Below, one piece after another: positions 25,866 to 34,635 of a DNA stretch of 64,000 nucleotides. This DNA comes from Methylobacterium oryzihabitans (GTDB lineage: Bacteria > Pseudomonadota > Alphaproteobacteria > Rhizobiales > Beijerinckiaceae), in the NCBI RefSeq assembly GCF_004004555.2, contig NZ_SACP01000003.1, forward strand, positions 186,001 to 250,000, in the 5' to 3' direction. Below the pieces are notes generated by a model, which searched no databases, was not told the DNA's origin, and worked only from the letters and a program-made list of their open reading frames with translations. The translations under genes were made by a program, and so were the position numbers. Every line of letters begins with the position of its first letter. Position 1 is the first letter of the stretch.

Positions 25866-27158
25866 TCAGTACTTGCGGACGACCGGCGCCGGCTCGACAA
25901 TCGCGGCCGGCGTGTCCCAGCGGTACTTCAGGCCGACCGAGACGATGTCGGCGCTGGTACTGGCGGTGGCGATGTAGGCCAGGGGCGCGATGTAGGACGG
26001 CTCGCCCGGCACCAGGGCGAGGCGGATCGGGCTGGCCTGGAAGATGTGGGTGTAGCCGAGGTCGAACTGGATCTTCTCGCTGTAGCGGTAGCTCACGCCG
26101 CCCGAGAGGTGGAAGCGGTCGCCGTCCGGCAGGCGAGGGGTGCGGTTGGCCACCGTGATCGGGGAGATCTCGTAGGCGAAGCCGGCCCGGGCGGTCCATT
26201 GCGGCGTCAGGTCGACCTCGCCGCCGACGGCGTAGTAGAACCCGTCGCGGTAGTTGAGCGGCAGCGAGGACACCGGCCGCCCGCTCGCCAGCAGCGTGAT
26301 CGCCGGCGTGCCGATCCTCGACCAGTTGTCCCACTCGAAGCCGAAATTGACCCGCATCGTCGGCGTCAGCGCCTGGGTCAGGCCGACCGAGACCTTTTCG
26401 GGCGTGTTGAGGTTGGCGCCGATCTGGCCGATCGGCGAGGCCGAGCCTTCGAGGTCGTGATGGATCGACGAGCGGTAGCCGATGCCGACCGTGGTGCCGG
26501 CCGAGGGCTGGATCAGCACGCCGGCGGTGAAGCCGACGCCCCAGTCGTCGCCCTTGAGGAAGGCGCTCGGCGCCGTCGGGGCGATGCCGGTGGCCTGGCG
26601 CAGGGTGATGCGGAAGTATTCCGCCACCGGGCCGGCGGCGACCGACAGCCAGTCGGTGACCCTGACGCCGATCACCGGGTTGAAGTTCAGCGAGAACACC
26701 CGCGACGAGCGCCCGTAGACCTGCCCGGCCGAGACGACGTTGGGCTTGGTGATGAGGCCGAACGGTGCGGTGCCGGACAGGCCGACGAACAGCCGGTCGC
26801 CGAGCTGGTAGTTCGCGTAGGTCGAGGCGAGCACCGCCGACTGGCCGATGTCGCCGGATTCGCCGAGGCGCTGGAGCGGCGGGAACGTGCCGGGCTGGGT
26901 GCGCAGCTCCGCCTGCGGGATGATGAGCGCGGCGTTGAAGTCGGAGTTCCAGCCCGGCTTCATCGTCACGACGGCCGGGTTCCAGAACATCGACGACAGG
27001 CCGCCCGAGCCCGACGCGGCGCCCGCGAACGCCATGCCCTGCGCCTGGGCGCTCTGCTCGCGGATCCCGAAGGCGCCGGCCCGCGCCTCGCCGCCCGGCG
27101 CCAGGACGAGCGCCGCCGCGACGCCCGCCGGAATGAGCGTCGTCCACCGATTCGTCAT
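25866..27158 (-). CDS. OmpP1/FadL/TodX family outer membrane transporter
   Basis: This 430-residue protein has a signal peptide (cleavage after GGEARA) and the FadL hallmark GAFGIREQSAQAQGMAFAGA followed by LSSMFWNPAVV. The rest is a beta-barrel with alternating segments, ending in the aromatic-terminated strand SVGLKYRWDTP. FadL-type channels let hydrophobic compounds such as fatty acids or aromatics cross the outer membrane. The long upstream extension of the frame is ignored; the ATG at 27158 follows a good GAGGAAACC ribosome site. Confidence 0.88.
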   Translation of the reverse strand: MTNRWTTLIPAGVAAALVLAPGGEARAGAFGIREQSAQAQGMAFAGAASGSGGLSSMFWNPAVVTMKPGWNSDFNAALIIPQAELRTQPGTFPPLQRLGESGDIGQSAVLASTYANYQLGDRLFVGLSGTAPFGLITKPNVVSAGQVYGRSSRVFSLNFNPVIGVRVTDWLSVAAGPVAEYFRITLRQATGIAPTAPSAFLKGDDWGVGFTAGVLIQPSAGTTVGIGYRSSIHHDLEGSASPIGQIGANLNTPEKVSVGLTQALTPTMRVNFGFEWDNWSRIGTPAITLLASGRPVSSLPLNYRDGFYYAVGGEVDLTPQWTARAGFAYEISPITVANRTPRLPDGDRFHLSGGVSYRYSEKIQFDLGYTHIFQASPIRLALVPGEPSYIAPLAYIATASTSADIVSVGLKYRWDTPAAIVEPAPVVRKY

Positions 27159-27574
27159 TGGGGTTTCCTCGTCCCGCTCTCGTACCGTTTGACAGGGGAT
27201 GTCGCCACTCCTGCACGGCTTGGCCGAGATCCTGCCGGTTCGCGCGCCGGTCGGCAACGCCGCGTCGAGTTTCGTCCCGGCGTATCGCCGCAAGTTGCGG
27301 TGACAGGAAAATCGGACGGAGACTTGTCGGTGGCTTCGTCGACTTATGCAGGCAAGTCTGTCTCTGCCCATCCCGAACAAAGACTTTCATGATCCAAAGT
27401 AAGACTGGGCATGATCGTTCGCGATTTGCCCGCATCTGTGGCCTGCGGGCCACGTCCCGGGGCGGGGAAAAAGCCCCGCCCGGCGCTTGCGGGTTGCGGC
27501 GGGGGCCGCCAATGTCCGGGGCGCCACGGACCGCGTCCCCGGATGCCGGCCCGGGCGGGCCATGGGAGGATGCG
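27159..27574. other. Divergent promoter region between fadL-type gene and FAH-family gene
   Basis: About 415 bp with a locally AT-richer core around 27300-27430. It contains an inverted repeat agacttg/caagtct near 27321 and 27353. No gene is supported; it should hold promoters for both flanking genes. Confidence 0.45.
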
Positions 27575-28459
27575 ATGAAGCTGGTGCGCTGGGGTGACAG
27601 CGGCGACGAGAAGCCCGGACTCGTCGGCCCGGACGGAACCATCCGCGACCTCTCGGGCGTGATCCGCGACATCGCCGGCCCGTATCTGGCCCGCGACAGC
27701 CTCGCCAACCTCGCGCGGATCGACCCCGCGACGCTGCCGGCGGTGCCGGCCGGCACGCGGCTCGGCCCCTGCGTCGGCCACACCCGCAACTTCATCGCCA
27801 TCGGGCTGAACTACGCCGACCACGCCGCCGAGACCGGGGCTGAGATCCCCAAGGAACCGATCATCTTCAACAAGGCGCCGTCCTGCATCGTCGGCCCCAA
27901 CGACGACGTCATCATCCCGAAGGCGTCGGTGAAGACCGACTGGGAGGTCGAGCTCGCCGTCGTCATCGGCAAGCGGGCCTCCTACGTCCACGCCAACGAG
28001 GCGATGGACTACGTCGCCGGATTCTGCGTCTGCCACGACGTGTCCGAGCGCGAGTTCCAGATCGAGCGCGGCGGCACCTGGACCAAGGGCAAGGGCTGCC
28101 CGACCTTCGGGCCGCTCGGGCCTTGGCTGGTGACGCCGGACGCGGTCCCCGACGTGCAGAACCTGTCGATGTGGCTCGACGTCAACGGCGAGCGGATGCA
28201 GACCGGCTCGACGAAGACGATGATCTTCGACGTCAAGCAGATCGTCTCGTACCTGTCGCACTTCATGCTGCTGGAGCCCGGCGACGTCGTCACCACCGGC
28301 ACGCCCCCCGGAGTCGGCCTCGGCATGAAGCCGCCGCGGTTCCTCAAGTCCGGCGACGTGGTGAGCCTCGGCATCGAGGGGCTCGGCGAGCAGCGTCAGG
28401 CGGTCGTCGCCTTCGACGACTGGACCGCCCGCAAGGGCGCCGGCCAGCCGACGAGCTGA
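27575..28459 (+). CDS. Fumarylacetoacetate hydrolase family protein
   Basis: This 294-residue protein has an N-terminal small domain and the FAH catalytic domain: NFIAIGLNYADHAAETG, EPIIFNKAPSCIVGPND, the metal ligands in DWEVELAVVIG, GFCVCHDVSEREFQ, TKGKGCPTFGPLGPW and GDVVTTGTPPGVGLG. This longer form resembles ureidoglycolate lyase or 2-keto-3-deoxy acid hydrolases. It is not closely similar to the other FAH protein at 16415, which lacks the N-terminal domain. Likely substrate: a 2,4-diketo acid. Met at 27575 is preceded by GGGAGGATGCG. Confidence 0.88.
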   Translation: MKLVRWGDSGDEKPGLVGPDGTIRDLSGVIRDIAGPYLARDSLANLARIDPATLPAVPAGTRLGPCVGHTRNFIAIGLNYADHAAETGAEIPKEPIIFNKAPSCIVGPNDDVIIPKASVKTDWEVELAVVIGKRASYVHANEAMDYVAGFCVCHDVSEREFQIERGGTWTKGKGCPTFGPLGPWLVTPDAVPDVQNLSMWLDVNGERMQTGSTKTMIFDVKQIVSYLSHFMLLEPGDVVTTGTPPGVGLGMKPPRFLKSGDVVSLGIEGLGEQRQAVVAFDDWTARKGAGQPTS

Positions 28460-28483
28460 TCGGCCGGAGCGGGGGAGGGCGCC

Positions 28484-29113
28484 ATGGAGGTGCTGGTCGT
28501 CGACGATCATCCGATCGTGCTGCGCGGCTGCCGGCGGGTGCTGGAGGATGCCGGCGTCGCCCGGGTGCACGAGGCGACCGGCGTGGTGGCGGGCTACCGC
28601 AGCTTCCACCGCCATCGCCCCGGCCTCGTCGTCGCCGACCTCACCTTCCAGGGCGCCGGCCTGCACGGGCTCGAACTCGTCCGGCGCATCCACGCCCACG
28701 CGCCCGAGACCCGCATCCTCGTCTTCAGCATGCACAACGACCCGGTCATCGTCGCCCGCGCCCTCGACAACGGCGCCCTCGGCTACGTGCTGAAGGACAC
28801 CGCCTCCGCCGACCTGCACCGGGCGGTCGAACGGGTGCGGGCCGGCGAGCCCTACGTCGATCCGGCCCTGGCCGCCGAGGTCTCGCTACTGCGCGCGGCG
28901 CCCCCGGCGCCGCCGCTCGCCGGCCTGACCGCCCGGGAGCGGCAGGTCCTGGGTCTGCTCGGGGCCGGGCGGTCCCACGCCGCGATCGCGGCCGAGCTCG
29001 GCGTCAGCTACAAGACCGTCGCCAACGCCGCGACCCAGCTCCGCCACAAGCTCGGGGTGCGCAGCCTCGCCGACCTGATCCGCATTGCCGTCCGGAGTGC
29101 CGCTGCGACGTGA
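28484..29113 (+). CDS. NarL/FixJ-type response regulator
   Basis: This 209-residue protein has a receiver domain (Asp7/Asp8 acid pocket, phospho-acceptor Asp52 in VVADLTFQG, Ser in LVFSMH, Lys in YVLKDT). A C-terminal LuxR-type HTH follows (LTARERQVLGLLGAGRSHAA, IAAELGVSYKTVANAATQLR). It binds DNA as a phosphorylated dimer. No histidine kinase is encoded next to it, so it is an orphan regulator here. It starts 24 nt after the FAH-family gene and may be co-transcribed. Confidence 0.9.
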   Translation: MEVLVVDDHPIVLRGCRRVLEDAGVARVHEATGVVAGYRSFHRHRPGLVVADLTFQGAGLHGLELVRRIHAHAPETRILVFSMHNDPVIVARALDNGALGYVLKDTASADLHRAVERVRAGEPYVDPALAAEVSLLRAAPPAPPLAGLTARERQVLGLLGAGRSHAAIAAELGVSYKTVANAATQLRHKLGVRSLADLIRIAVRSAAAT

Positions 29114-29274
29114 TTCGACGGACCCCGCTCGTCATGATCGGCATAGAAGATGTCGACCTGACCTCCGCAAAGATGAAGTCGATCCCGCTACTGACGACTT
29201 GGATAGACTGGTTCATATTCTCGCCTTGATCGGCGGCATGTTGCCCGCCACCAACAACAAGACGGGAATGCGAC

Positions 29275-29637
29275 ATGGATTCGAAGGCCAAGCTGGCGAT
29301 CATCGGTCTCGTGGCTGCCACCGGCATCGCGAGCCTACAAGCCGGCACGCCTGCCCACGCCCAGTCGGGGGCCGCCTCCTGGTACGGGCCGGGCTTCCAG
29401 GGCCGCCGCACCGCCAACGGCGAGCGCTTCAACACCCACGCCTACACGGCGGCCCACCGCCGGCTGCCGTTCGGCACCCGGGTCCGGGTCACCAACACCA
29501 GCAACGGCCGCTCGGTCGTGGTGCGCATCAACGACCGCGGCCCCTATGTCGGCGGCCGGGTGATCGACCTGAGCCAGGCCTCGGCCCGGGCGATCGGCAT
29601 CCACGGCGTCGCCAAGGTCCGCGTGAGCCGGCTCTAG
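29275..29637 (+). CDS. RlpA-like double-psi beta-barrel exported protein
   Basis: This 120-residue protein has a signal peptide (cleavage near AHAQSG) and then only the RlpA DPBB domain: [40 protein letters not shown], and [20 protein letters not shown] with the catalytic Asp87. RlpA proteins are lytic transglycosylases acting on denuded septal glycan. This short form lacks the SPOR domain, so it may not localise to the septum. Confidence 0.87.
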   Translation: MDSKAKLAIIGLVAATGIASLQAGTPAHAQSGAASWYGPGFQGRRTANGERFNTHAYTAAHRRLPFGTRVRVTNTSNGRSVVVRINDRGPYVGGRVIDLSQASARAIGIHGVAKVRVSRL

Positions 29638-29824
29638 ACCCATCAGAGGCCGGAAGCTTGGCCATATCCGGGCAGTCCAGGGCGGATGAGCCGTCGCCCG
29701 GATCAGTACGGATTTGTTAAAGGCGAGGCGTATTTCCCGTCCGCGAAACGGAACGGTTCGGGTGCGATTGCGGTTGAGGTCGCGAAAGCTTCAACTTGTC
29801 GTGAACCCGATCCGGAGAGCGCCC

Positions 29825-30505
29825 ATGCAGCCGCATTCTGCGAACCCGGCGGCCCGCCCCCGCCGGCTGCTGGTGGCGCTGGCCTCGTGCGGATTGCTGA
29901 TCTCGACGGTGGCGGGCGTGCACGCCGCCGATGGCGACGGTCTCGACGGCTTCTTCCGCGGCCTCTTCGGCCAGCAGGCGGCCGCTCCGGCCCCGGTTCC
30001 GGCTCCCGTGCCGGCCTACGGCCAGCCCGATCCCTACGGATGGGCGCCCCGTAGCCGGGTCTCGGCCAAGGTCCGCAAGCACCGGCCGAAGATCCGCTAC
30101 GTCGCGCTGCCGAAGCCCGAGGCGCCCAAGCCGCCGCCGCGCCCGGTCGTGGCGGCGCCGGGCGAGACGCTCGACGCCCGCGCGGCGCTCCTGCGCGATC
30201 CGACCCTGCGGCCCGGCGACATCGTGGTGCTGCCCGAAGGCCCGCGGGTGTTCCGCGGCGACGCGGACGACACCCAGCACCGGATGAGCGACTTCGAGGA
30301 CGTGCGCTCCTCGAAGGCCGTCGATGCCCGGACCCGGCGCGAGCTGCTCGCCATGACCACGCCGGTCGGGGCGCTGCCGGCCGACGAGGCCCGCAAGCTG
30401 ATGGCGAAGTTCACCCGGCGCGGGCCGAAGCCGGCCGAGCCGGCCGAACCGGCGCAGGCGCGCGCCGAGGCGTCGCTGATGCGGGTGATCTACCCCGCCC
30501 GCTGA
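29825..30505 (+). CDS. Hypothetical exported proline-rich protein
   Basis: This 226-residue protein has a signal peptide (cleavage near VHAADG). A proline/alanine-rich linker (AAAPAPVPAPVPAY) and a basic stretch (VSAKVRKHRPKIRYV) follow, then a region with LRPGDIVVLPEGPRVFRGD and TRRELLAMTTPVGALPADEA. No named domain is recognised. The basic, proline-rich layout suggests cell-wall contact. It is monocistronic; the 187-bp leader is AT-richer than its surroundings. Confidence 0.65.
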   Translation: MQPHSANPAARPRRLLVALASCGLLISTVAGVHAADGDGLDGFFRGLFGQQAAAPAPVPAPVPAYGQPDPYGWAPRSRVSAKVRKHRPKIRYVALPKPEAPKPPPRPVVAAPGETLDARAALLRDPTLRPGDIVVLPEGPRVFRGDADDTQHRMSDFEDVRSSKAVDARTRRELLAMTTPVGALPADEARKLMAKFTRRGPKPAEPAEPAQARAEASLMRVIYPAR

Positions 30506-30740
30506 CCCACCCGCGGTGCGGCAACGCGCGCGGCGCTCTCCACCGCTCATCCCGCCGGCCCGGGCCCGTGCCGCCGCAAAGCTTGCTACACACGGAGCCG
30601 GCGGTCGCGCGGGCGTCCGGGATGTGGGCGGGAATGGCGGCGAGGAAGGACCCGGCGGCCGGGGGGTCGTCGGCGGGATCCCCCGGTCGTCGCTCCGCAT
30701 CCCGGGCCGTCGCGCGACGACGGTACCCGGGACCCCGACC

Positions 30741-31172
30741 ATGCGACACATCCTCCTGGCCGCCGCCCTCGCGGCCGGCCTCGCCCCGCTTCCGGCCGCC
30801 GCGGTCGAGGGTACTCAGCTCGTGGCGCAGTGCCGGAGCCTGCTCCGCAGCGCCAAGGTGACGGGCAGGCAGGTCGATTTCCGCCAGGACCCCGACACGG
30901 TGGCGTGCTGGTCGTTCATGGGCGCGGTCCAGGATCTCGCCGCGGTCGCGGAATCCGGCGATGCGCCGCCCCTTTTGCGCACCTGCCTGCCGCCGGACGG
31001 CACCCTGATCCAGCTCGTGCGCACGGTCGTGGCCTACGGCAGCACCCGCCCGGCGGCGCAGCGCGAGAGCGCCGGCGTGCTCGCGCTCCTCGCCCTGCGC
31101 GACGCCTATCCGTGCGACCGGCCGCAGCCGGACGAGAAGCCCCCGGTGGCGAAGCCTCCGGCCAAGCCGTGA
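30741..31172 (+). CDS. Rap1a/Tai-family domain exported protein
   Basis: This 143-residue protein has a signal peptide (cleavage after AAAVEG). The mature part shows LVAQCRSLLRS, ACWSFMGAVQDL, and CLPPDGTLIQLVRTVV with a later LLALRDAYPCD. That is the spacing of cysteines and the CLP...PC ending of the Rap1a/Tai fold, in which the two Cys pairs form disulfides. Founding members are immunity proteins against type VI amidase effectors; most homologues elsewhere are orphan. No effector gene lies nearby. Confidence 0.7.
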   Translation: MRHILLAAALAAGLAPLPAAAVEGTQLVAQCRSLLRSAKVTGRQVDFRQDPDTVACWSFMGAVQDLAAVAESGDAPPLLRTCLPPDGTLIQLVRTVVAYGSTRPAAQRESAGVLALLALRDAYPCDRPQPDEKPPVAKPPAKP

Positions 31173-31232
31173 GCGATGCCGTTGCGGCGGCGCGGGAGCT
31201 TCACAGCGCCCGGGCGTTTGACTAAGGAGCCC

Positions 31233-32429
31233 ATGACCGTCGCGCACAGGATCCTGAGACCCATGACCGGCTTCGACACCGTCGGCCTGACCCGGCCCGC
31301 CTCGCAGCTCGTGACCATCTTCGGGGGCTCGGGGTTCCTCGGCCGGCACGTCGTGCGGTCGCTCGCCAAGCAGGGCTACCGCATCCGGGTCGCGGTGCGC
31401 CGGCCCGACCTCGCCCAGTTCCTGCAGCCCCTCGGCCGGGTCGGCCAGATCGTCGGCGTCCAGGCCAACCTGCGCAACCCCGAGTCGATCCGGCGCGCGG
31501 CCGAGCACGCCGACATCGTGGTCAACCTCGTCGGCATCCTGCAGGAGGGCGGCAACCAGAGCTTCCAGCGGCTCCAGGCCGAGGGGGCCGGCGAGGTCGC
31601 GCGCGCGGCTGCCGCCATCGGCGCGCCCCTCGTCCACGTCTCGGCGATCGGCGCCGACCCGGAGTCTCCGGCGGCCTATGCCCGCACCAAGGCCGAGGGC
31701 GAGGCCCAGGTCTTCGCGGCGCGCCCCGAGGCGATCGTGTTCCGCCCCTCGATCGTGTTCGGCCCGGGCGACGGCTTCTTCAACCGCTTCGCCGGTCTCG
31801 CCCGCCTGATGCCGGTGCTGCCGATCGCCGGGGCCGCGACCCGGATGCAGCCGGTCTTCGTCGGCGACGTCGCCGAGGCGATCACCCACGCGGTCGAGGG
31901 CCGCGCCCGCGCCGGCACCGTCTACGAACTCGGCGGACCGGAGATCCGCACGCTCCAGGAGCTCATCGACTACACGCTCGCCGTGACGATGCGCCAGCGG
32001 GTCGTGCTGCCGCTGCCGCAGCCGCTGGCGATGCTCCAGGCCCGGGCGCTCGAACTCGCCGACACCCTGACCCTCGGGCTGCTGCCCGACGGCCTGAAGC
32101 TCACCCGCGATCAGGTGGTGATGCTCCAGAGCGACAACGTCGTGTCGGAGGCGGCCAAGGCCGAGGGGCGCACGATCGAGGCCCTCGGCATCACCCCGAC
32201 CGCCGTCGAGGCGGTGGTGCCGGGCTACCTCTGGCGCTTCCGCAAGGCCGGCCAGTTCGCCACCCGCCGCGGCACGCCCGAGATGGCGACGATCCCCGAC
32301 CTGATCGCCCCGGAGCCGATGGGGCCGGGTTCGGCCCACCACCCGCACGATGCCGGCGGTCCCGCCGTCGGGCAGAAGGGGGCCGGCGCCGGGCAGGCGC
32401 CGGGGATGCGCTGGGGCCGGCGCTACTGA
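31233..32429 (+). CDS. Complex I NDUFA9-like NAD-dependent epimerase/dehydratase family protein
   Basis: This 398-residue protein has a Rossmann start VTIFGGSGFLGRHVVRSLAK. HVSAIGADPESPAAYARTKAEGE carries the Tyr-x-x-x-Lys, and FRPSIVFGPGDGFFNRFAGL completes the atypical SDR layout shared with the NDUFA9 subunit of respiratory complex I. In alphaproteobacteria this homologue is often encoded near complex I assembly or ubiquinone genes. ATG at 31233 has AAGGAG just upstream. The C-terminal 50 residues are Gly/His/Pro-rich. Converges with the CysZ-like gene, overlapping 7 bp. Confidence 0.87.
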   Translation: MTVAHRILRPMTGFDTVGLTRPASQLVTIFGGSGFLGRHVVRSLAKQGYRIRVAVRRPDLAQFLQPLGRVGQIVGVQANLRNPESIRRAAEHADIVVNLVGILQEGGNQSFQRLQAEGAGEVARAAAAIGAPLVHVSAIGADPESPAAYARTKAEGEAQVFAARPEAIVFRPSIVFGPGDGFFNRFAGLARLMPVLPIAGAATRMQPVFVGDVAEAITHAVEGRARAGTVYELGGPEIRTLQELIDYTLAVTMRQRVVLPLPQPLAMLQARALELADTLTLGLLPDGLKLTRDQVVMLQSDNVVSEAAKAEGRTIEALGITPTAVEAVVPGYLWRFRKAGQFATRRGTPEMATIPDLIAPEPMGPGSAHHPHDAGGPAVGQKGAGAGQAPGMRWGRRY

Positions 32430-33163
32430 AGCGGCCCCGACGCCGGCGGCCGTAGCGCGCCGCTGCGCTGCGGCGGCATCAGCAGCCGGTCGCGGCTCAG
32501 GCCCTTGTGGACGTGGACCATCAGGGCGATGCCGAACAGCGGCGTCAGCAGGTTGAGGATCGGCACCACCATCAGCCCGGCCAGCAGGGCGCCGGCGAGC
32601 ATGACCGTGCCGGAATGGTGGCGACGCATGGCGCCGGCCTCCGGCAGCGGCCGGAACCGCGCCGCGGCGAGCTCGAAATACTCGCGCCCGAGCAGGTAGG
32701 TGTTGGCGCCGAAGAACGCCACGAGGTTGACCCCGGGCACGAAGAACAGCGCCAGCGCGCAGAGGTTGACCAGCAGGGCGAGCCCGGCGAAGCGGGCGGC
32801 GTAGAGCATCGCCTGGCCGAGCGGCAGCGCCTGCCCCGGGACCTCGTCCGGGAAGTCGCTGCGCTCGACGATCTCGGCGGCGTCGTCGAGGAAGTAGCCG
32901 GCCACCAGGATCGACACCGCCGGCAGGATGTAGGCCAGGGCGACGAACAGCCCGGCCCCGGCGAGGAAGAACGCCAGCCCGTTGACGAACGGGTAGTCGG
33001 TCGAGAGCGGGTGCCCGGCCAGGAAGGCGTTGATGAGCCGGGTGAGCCCGAACCAGATCAGCACCAGGAGCCCGACCGTCAGGCCGAGGGACTTCCACAG
33101 GATCCGGCGCAGGGGCGGCGACAGCACCTGCCGCAGGGCCGCGAAGGCGGCGTTGAACAGCAT
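32423..33163 (-). CDS. EI24 domain / CysZ-like membrane protein
   Basis: This 246-residue integral membrane protein has about five hydrophobic segments (near 27-45, 60-92, 118-150 and 195-225). The blocks PLRRILWKSLGLTV, FVPGVNLVAFFGANTYLLGREYFELAA and LNLLTPLFGIALMVHV are typical of the EI24 family. The family includes CysZ sulfate permeases, but alphaproteobacterial members are mostly uncharacterised. The 3' end overlaps the NDUFA9-like gene tail to tail. Confidence 0.82.
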   Translation of the reverse strand: MLFNAAFAALRQVLSPPLRRILWKSLGLTVGLLVLIWFGLTRLINAFLAGHPLSTDYPFVNGLAFFLAGAGLFVALAYILPAVSILVAGYFLDDAAEIVERSDFPDEVPGQALPLGQAMLYAARFAGLALLVNLCALALFFVPGVNLVAFFGANTYLLGREYFELAAARFRPLPEAGAMRRHHSGTVMLAGALLAGLMVVPILNLLTPLFGIALMVHVHKGLSRDRLLMPPQRSGALRPPASGPLQ

Positions 33164-33274
33164 CGGGACCTCGGGCGCGGGTGAAGGCGGGGGCGGCCGG
33201 GTTGCGAACCGCCCCGTCCTTCACGGGTTGAAGAGCGGACGCCGCCACGGACGGGCGGCACGCTGGAGGTATGA

Positions 33275-33664
33275 ATGGAGATCGCGGTCGAGAAGGTCTG
33301 TGAGTTCATCCTGCGGGCCCGGGCCCTCGACGTGAAGGAGGGGCTGACCGATCCGGATTCCGGCTCCAACCCGATCGACGACGGCGCCCGGGACGTGCTG
33401 GTCGGCGGCACCGACGACGCCACCGAGGAGGAACTGCGCGAGATGATCGCCGGCCTCAACGACGACGAGCGGCCCGAGCTGCTGGCGCTCGTCTATATCG
33501 GCCGCAACGACCTGGAGCCGGAGGAATGGGCCGACGCGGTGCGGCTCGCCCGCGAGCGCGAGGCGGCCGGCACCAACGCCGCCGACTACCTCCTCGGCAT
33601 CCCGAACGTCGGCGACCTGCTCGACGAGGGGCTGGCCGCGCTCGGCCTGAGCTGCGCCCCGTGA
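33275..33664 (+). CDS. DUF3775 domain-containing protein
   Basis: This 129-residue acidic protein starts MEIAVEKVCEFILRARALDV, has DPDSGSNPIDDGARDVL in the middle and the conserved LNDDERPELLALVYIGRND. It ends LLGIPNVGDLLDEGLAALGL. This pattern defines DUF3775, a small cytosolic family widespread in alphaproteobacteria with no known function. It is followed by a terminator and a convergent hydrolase gene. Confidence 0.85.
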   Translation: MEIAVEKVCEFILRARALDVKEGLTDPDSGSNPIDDGARDVLVGGTDDATEEELREMIAGLNDDERPELLALVYIGRNDLEPEEWADAVRLAREREAAGTNAADYLLGIPNVGDLLDEGLAALGLSCAP

Positions 33665-33673
33665 CCGGAGGAA

Positions 33674-33693
33674 GCGCCCCGTGAACGGGGCGC
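33674..33693. terminator. Bidirectional terminator
   Basis: A perfect 8-bp stem, gcgccccg (33674-33681) with cggggcgc (33686-33693), loop tgaa, lies between the convergent DUF3775 and hydrolase stops. Confidence 0.65.
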
Positions 33694-33703
33694 CGTCCAT
33701 GGA

Positions 33704-34360
33704 TCAGGCCGCCTCGTCGCGCTTGCCGAGGCGCTTGTCGAGGTAGGTCTCGACGGTCTGGGTCAGCTCGTCGACCTTGCCGTCGAAGAAGTGGTTGGCG
33801 CCCTCGACGACCTGATGCTCGATCACGACGCCCTTCTGCGTCTTCACCTTCTCGATCACCGGCATCACCTCGCGGGCCGGGGCGACCCGGTCCTCGGAGC
33901 CGTGGACGAACAGGCCCGAGGACGGGCACGGCGCCAGGAAGGTAAAGTCGTAGCGGTTGGCCATCGCGGCGATCGAGATGAAGCCCTCGATCTCCGGCCG
34001 GCGCATCAGGAGCTGCATCCCGATCCACGAGCCGAACGACACGCCGGCGATCCAGCACGCCCGCGCCTCCGGATTGACCGCCTGGACCCAGTCGAGGGCG
34101 GCGGCGGCGTCCGACAGCTCGCCGGCGCCATGGTCGAACGAGCCCTGGCTGCGGCCGACGCCGCGGAAATTGAACCGCAGGGCGGCGAAGCCACGATTGG
34201 CGAAGGTGTAAAAAAGATTGTAGACGATCTGATTGTTCATCGTCCCGCCGAATTGCGGGTGCGGATGGAGCACGATGGCGATCGGGGCGCCCTTCTGCTT
34301 CGGGGCCTGATAGCGGCCTTCGAGCCGGCCGGCCGGGCCGGCGAAGATGACCTCGGGCAT
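33704..34360 (-). CDS. Alpha/beta hydrolase
   Basis: This 218-residue hydrolase begins MPEVIFAGPAGRLEGRYQAP. It has HPHPQFGGTMNNQIV (oxyanion region), FNFRGVGRSQG and the nucleophile elbow GVSFGS with Ser108. The acid is in HGSEDRVAP and the histidine in GANHFFDGK. It matches the small alpha/beta hydrolases (KANL3/Tex30-like) common in Rhizobiales; the substrate is unknown. Met at 34360 is chosen over an upstream extension that overlaps the suf promoter region. Divergent from the suf operon. Confidence 0.85.
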   Translation of the reverse strand: MPEVIFAGPAGRLEGRYQAPKQKGAPIAIVLHPHPQFGGTMNNQIVYNLFYTFANRGFAALRFNFRGVGRSQGSFDHGAGELSDAAAALDWVQAVNPEARACWIAGVSFGSWIGMQLLMRRPEIEGFISIAAMANRYDFTFLAPCPSSGLFVHGSEDRVAPAREVMPVIEKVKTQKGVVIEHQVVEGANHFFDGKVDELTQTVETYLDKRLGKRDEAA

Positions 34361-34452
34361 GGTGTCGAACCTCTTGGCGTGGCGGTCGGCGGGGGAGCGG
34401 CAGAGGCCCCGGGGCGGGCGGGCCGGCCGGTCGGAGATCGCGGCCACGAGCC

Positions 34453-34520
34453 TTGACTCGGGTCGGCGCTCTCCTAAAAGCACTCTTAGAACAGTTCTAG
34501 GTGACTGGAATCGTTCTAAA
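34453..34520 (+). promoter_or_regulatory. suf operon promoter with two tandem Irr-type iron boxes
   Basis: A -35 TTGACT (34453-34458), 16-nt spacer and -10 TAAAAG (34475-34480) predict a start near 34487. Two inverted repeats follow: TTAGAA-CAG-TTCTAG (34486-34500) and CTGGAA-TCG-TTCTAA (34505-34519). Both fit, from memory, the iron control element bound by Irr in Rhizobiales (TTTAGAA-N3-TTCTAAA type). Their centres are 19 bp apart, about two helical turns. The first box covers the predicted start, a position that suggests repression. Confidence 0.7.
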
Positions 34521-34635
34521 CTGGGTTTCTGCGGGTGCTGATCCCTCGTCGGCCTGGAACCGCGACGGCGTCACGGGCGTGCATCCTGCGCGCCTTACCA
34601 CGCCGGCCGGGGGGAAAGGCAAAGGAAATCAACGG

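Noticed and set aside
27575..28459. Tandem duplication relationship with the FAH-family gene at 16415
   Set aside because: The two proteins share only fold-level motifs and differ in length and N-terminal domain.
34501..34635. N-terminal extension of the first cysteine desulfurase from a GTG at 34501
   Set aside because: The extra 45 codons cover an iron box and have no family similarity; MDCGTRCYLDHNATSP at 34636 is the natural start.
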